A stretch of 64,000 nucleotides of DNA. It comes from Rhizobium rosettiformans W3 (GTDB lineage: Bacteria; Pseudomonadota; Alphaproteobacteria; Rhizobiales; Rhizobiaceae). Location of the stretch: NCBI RefSeq assembly GCF_004912135.1, contig NZ_STGU01000014.1:22090-86089 (forward strand), read 5' to 3'. A program made the position numbers and the translations under genes. Shown here piece by piece: positions 62,912-64,000 of the stretch. A model generated the notes under the pieces. That model did not search any database and was not told where the DNA came from. It saw only the letters and a list, made by a program, of their open reading frames with translations. Positions within the stretch are counted from its first letter, which is position 1, and every line of letters starts with the position of its first letter.

Positions 62912-64000
62912 ATGTCAAATCAAGTCATTCGAGTCGGCCTGGTGGGTGCTGGCTATATCGCATCCTGGCATGCGCAGACCCTCGCTCAGCTGAAGGGTGT
63001 AAAGTTGACGGCGGTGTGCGATCCAGCGACGGCAGCCGCCAAGGCCTTGGCAGACAGATATGGCGCGGCCCCCTTCTCAACTCTGAGCGAAATGCTGGCG
63101 GCCGGGGCTTGCGACGCCGTTCACATCCTGACCCCACCGCACCTACACCGGGAACAGGCAGAAGCTTGCCTCGCGGCGGGTGCTCACGTCCTCGTCGAAA
63201 AGCCCTTTGCGCTGTCGACAAGCGACGCGAAAGCGGTCCTTGATGCGGCGACGCGCGCTGAGCGTCTGGTCGCGGTCAATCATAATTTCCTGGGCCTGCC
63301 ATCCTATCGACGTCTGAAGGAGCTCATCGCCGGCGGCTTTCCGGGGCGCATCGATTCTGCCGATCTTCACTGGCGATACCCGCTCGCGCCTCTCCGCAGC
63401 GGTCCCTATGGACTGTGGATGCTTCGCTCTTCCGAAAACCTTCTGTTAGAGCTCGGGCCTCACCTTTTCGCCTTCGCCGGCGATCTCTTCGGCCAACTTG
63501 ACGATATCGACCTGCGCCTCAGCAAGCCCATCACCCTGCCCACGGGTGTGGCGCTTCCGCAAGGCTGGCAGATTTCAGCCAGAGCCGGACATGTGGACGT
63601 GCGAATATCCCTTTCGCTCGTCGAAGGCCCGGACGACCGCTCCGTCTCATTAAGGGGTGTTGCAGGCACGGCACGTCTTGACCTTGCCGCCGACACGCTT
63701 GTGCTACAGAGGCCGAATACGGCAGAGCTCATTCTTGGTCCGCTTTTCGACGAGTTTTCGGCGGCGGCCCAGCATGTTCGGCAGGCTACAGCGAACGCCA
63801 AACAGCAGCTTCTCTCGCTGAACCAGAAGTCCCCCTATGCGCTCGGCTTTCTGGGCATGATCGGCTCATTTTACGAAGCAGTCGCCCGCAACGAGCCGAT
63901 CGACAGGCGTTTCGACGCAAACTCCGCGGTGACGGTGATCGACGCGATAGAGCGAACGACCGCGTGCATTCCCAGACAAGACAACCCAGCCATGCCGGCC
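62912..64000 (+). CDS. Gfo/Idh/MocA-family oxidoreductase (3' end beyond the window)
   Basis: An open frame of 363 codons from an ATG at 62912 to the window end without a stop. The start MSNQVIRVGLVGAGYIASWH is a Rossmann NAD(P) site, and HILTPPHLHREQAEACLAAG with VLVEKPFALS is the hallmark of the family, whose members oxidize or reduce a sugar ring carbon. ELGPHLFAFAGDLFG supplies the conserved His. It follows the glycosyltransferase by 17 bases, so it probably makes a nucleotide sugar for the same polysaccharide. The open frame has already reached the usual family length (~350), so the protein may go on into a second domain. Confidence 0.88.
   Translation, partial: MSNQVIRVGLVGAGYIASWHAQTLAQLKGVKLTAVCDPATAAAKALADRYGAAPFSTLSEMLAAGACDAVHILTPPHLHREQAEACLAAGAHVLVEKPFALSTSDAKAVLDAATRAERLVAVNHNFLGLPSYRRLKELIAGGFPGRIDSADLHWRYPLAPLRSGPYGLWMLRSSENLLLELGPHLFAFAGDLFGQLDDIDLRLSKPITLPTGVALPQGWQISARAGHVDVRISLSLVEGPDDRSVSLRGVAGTARLDLAADTLVLQRPNTAELILGPLFDEFSAAAQHVRQATANAKQQLLSLNQKSPYALGFLGMIGSFYEAVARNEPIDRRFDANSAVTVIDAIERTTACIPRQDNPAMPA

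Overview
The window is a gene-dense, GC-rich chromosomal segment of an alphaproteobacterium, most likely a member of the Rhizobiaceae (Rhizobium/Agrobacterium/Neorhizobium-like). The grounds are the codon and base usage, a btaA-btaB betaine-lipid pair, several TRAP and ABC solute importers, a RIME-type palindromic repeat, an ArsR-methyltransferase gene joined to metF, and ExoZ/ExoP-like exopolysaccharide genes. This assignment is inference from gene content. I see no insertion sequence, phage or CRISPR array.

Layout. 1-7.5 kb: cell envelope and signalling genes (two lytic transglycosylases, a serine hydrolase, a GADEF/EAL c-di-GMP protein, BtaA/BtaB, a GH25 lysozyme lipoprotein). 7.8-12.9 kb: a 25-residue membrane peptide gene, metF with an ArsR-methyltransferase regulator, the ABC-F protein EttA and an alpha/beta hydrolase. 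13-22.4 kb: a translationally coupled CoA-transferase/thiamine-diphosphate enzyme pair, GNAT, RidA, a DUF442 phosphatase-like protein, a mutarotase-like protein with MarR, an L,D-transpeptidase, an orphan ParA ATPase and one decayed gene. 22.5-31.6 kb: a minus-strand catabolic operon (N-formylglutamate amidohydrolase-like hydrolase, TRAP DctQMP, glutamine-synthetase-like ligase, aldehyde dehydrogenase, iron alcohol dehydrogenase) facing an RpiR regulator. 31.7-38.9 kb: a plus-strand ABC importer operon with a zinc alcohol dehydrogenase, a second Tat-exported binding protein and a PP2C phosphatase. 39-45.4 kb: a RIME repeat, metH, an AGE-family epimerase, a SIMPL protein and a CAU tRNA best read as tRNA-Ile2. 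45.6-55.5 kb: a compact catabolic block with a TRAP importer, CoA-transferase, citryl-CoA-lyase-like protein, IclR regulator, amidohydrolase and LigAB-type extradiol dioxygenase. 56-64 kb: an exopolysaccharide block (Wzz/ExoP N-terminal protein, GH5 glucanase, ExoZ-like acyltransferase, Wzy-like polymerase, GT2, Gfo/Idh/MocA oxidoreductase running off the end).

How genes work together. The clearest regulatory observation is a near-identical 20-bp palindrome in front of the ArsR-methyltransferase/metF unit and, 33 kb away, in front of metH. This predicts a small methyl-cycle regulon. The most interesting pathway is the 22.5-30.5 kb operon. It has every step expected for a gamma-glutamylation route for an amino alcohol or amine: import, glutamylation, two oxidations and amide hydrolysis. 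A second candidate pathway is the LigAB/amidohydrolase/CoA-transferase/lyase block, which looks like a complete ring-cleavage route to central metabolites, with an unknown substrate.
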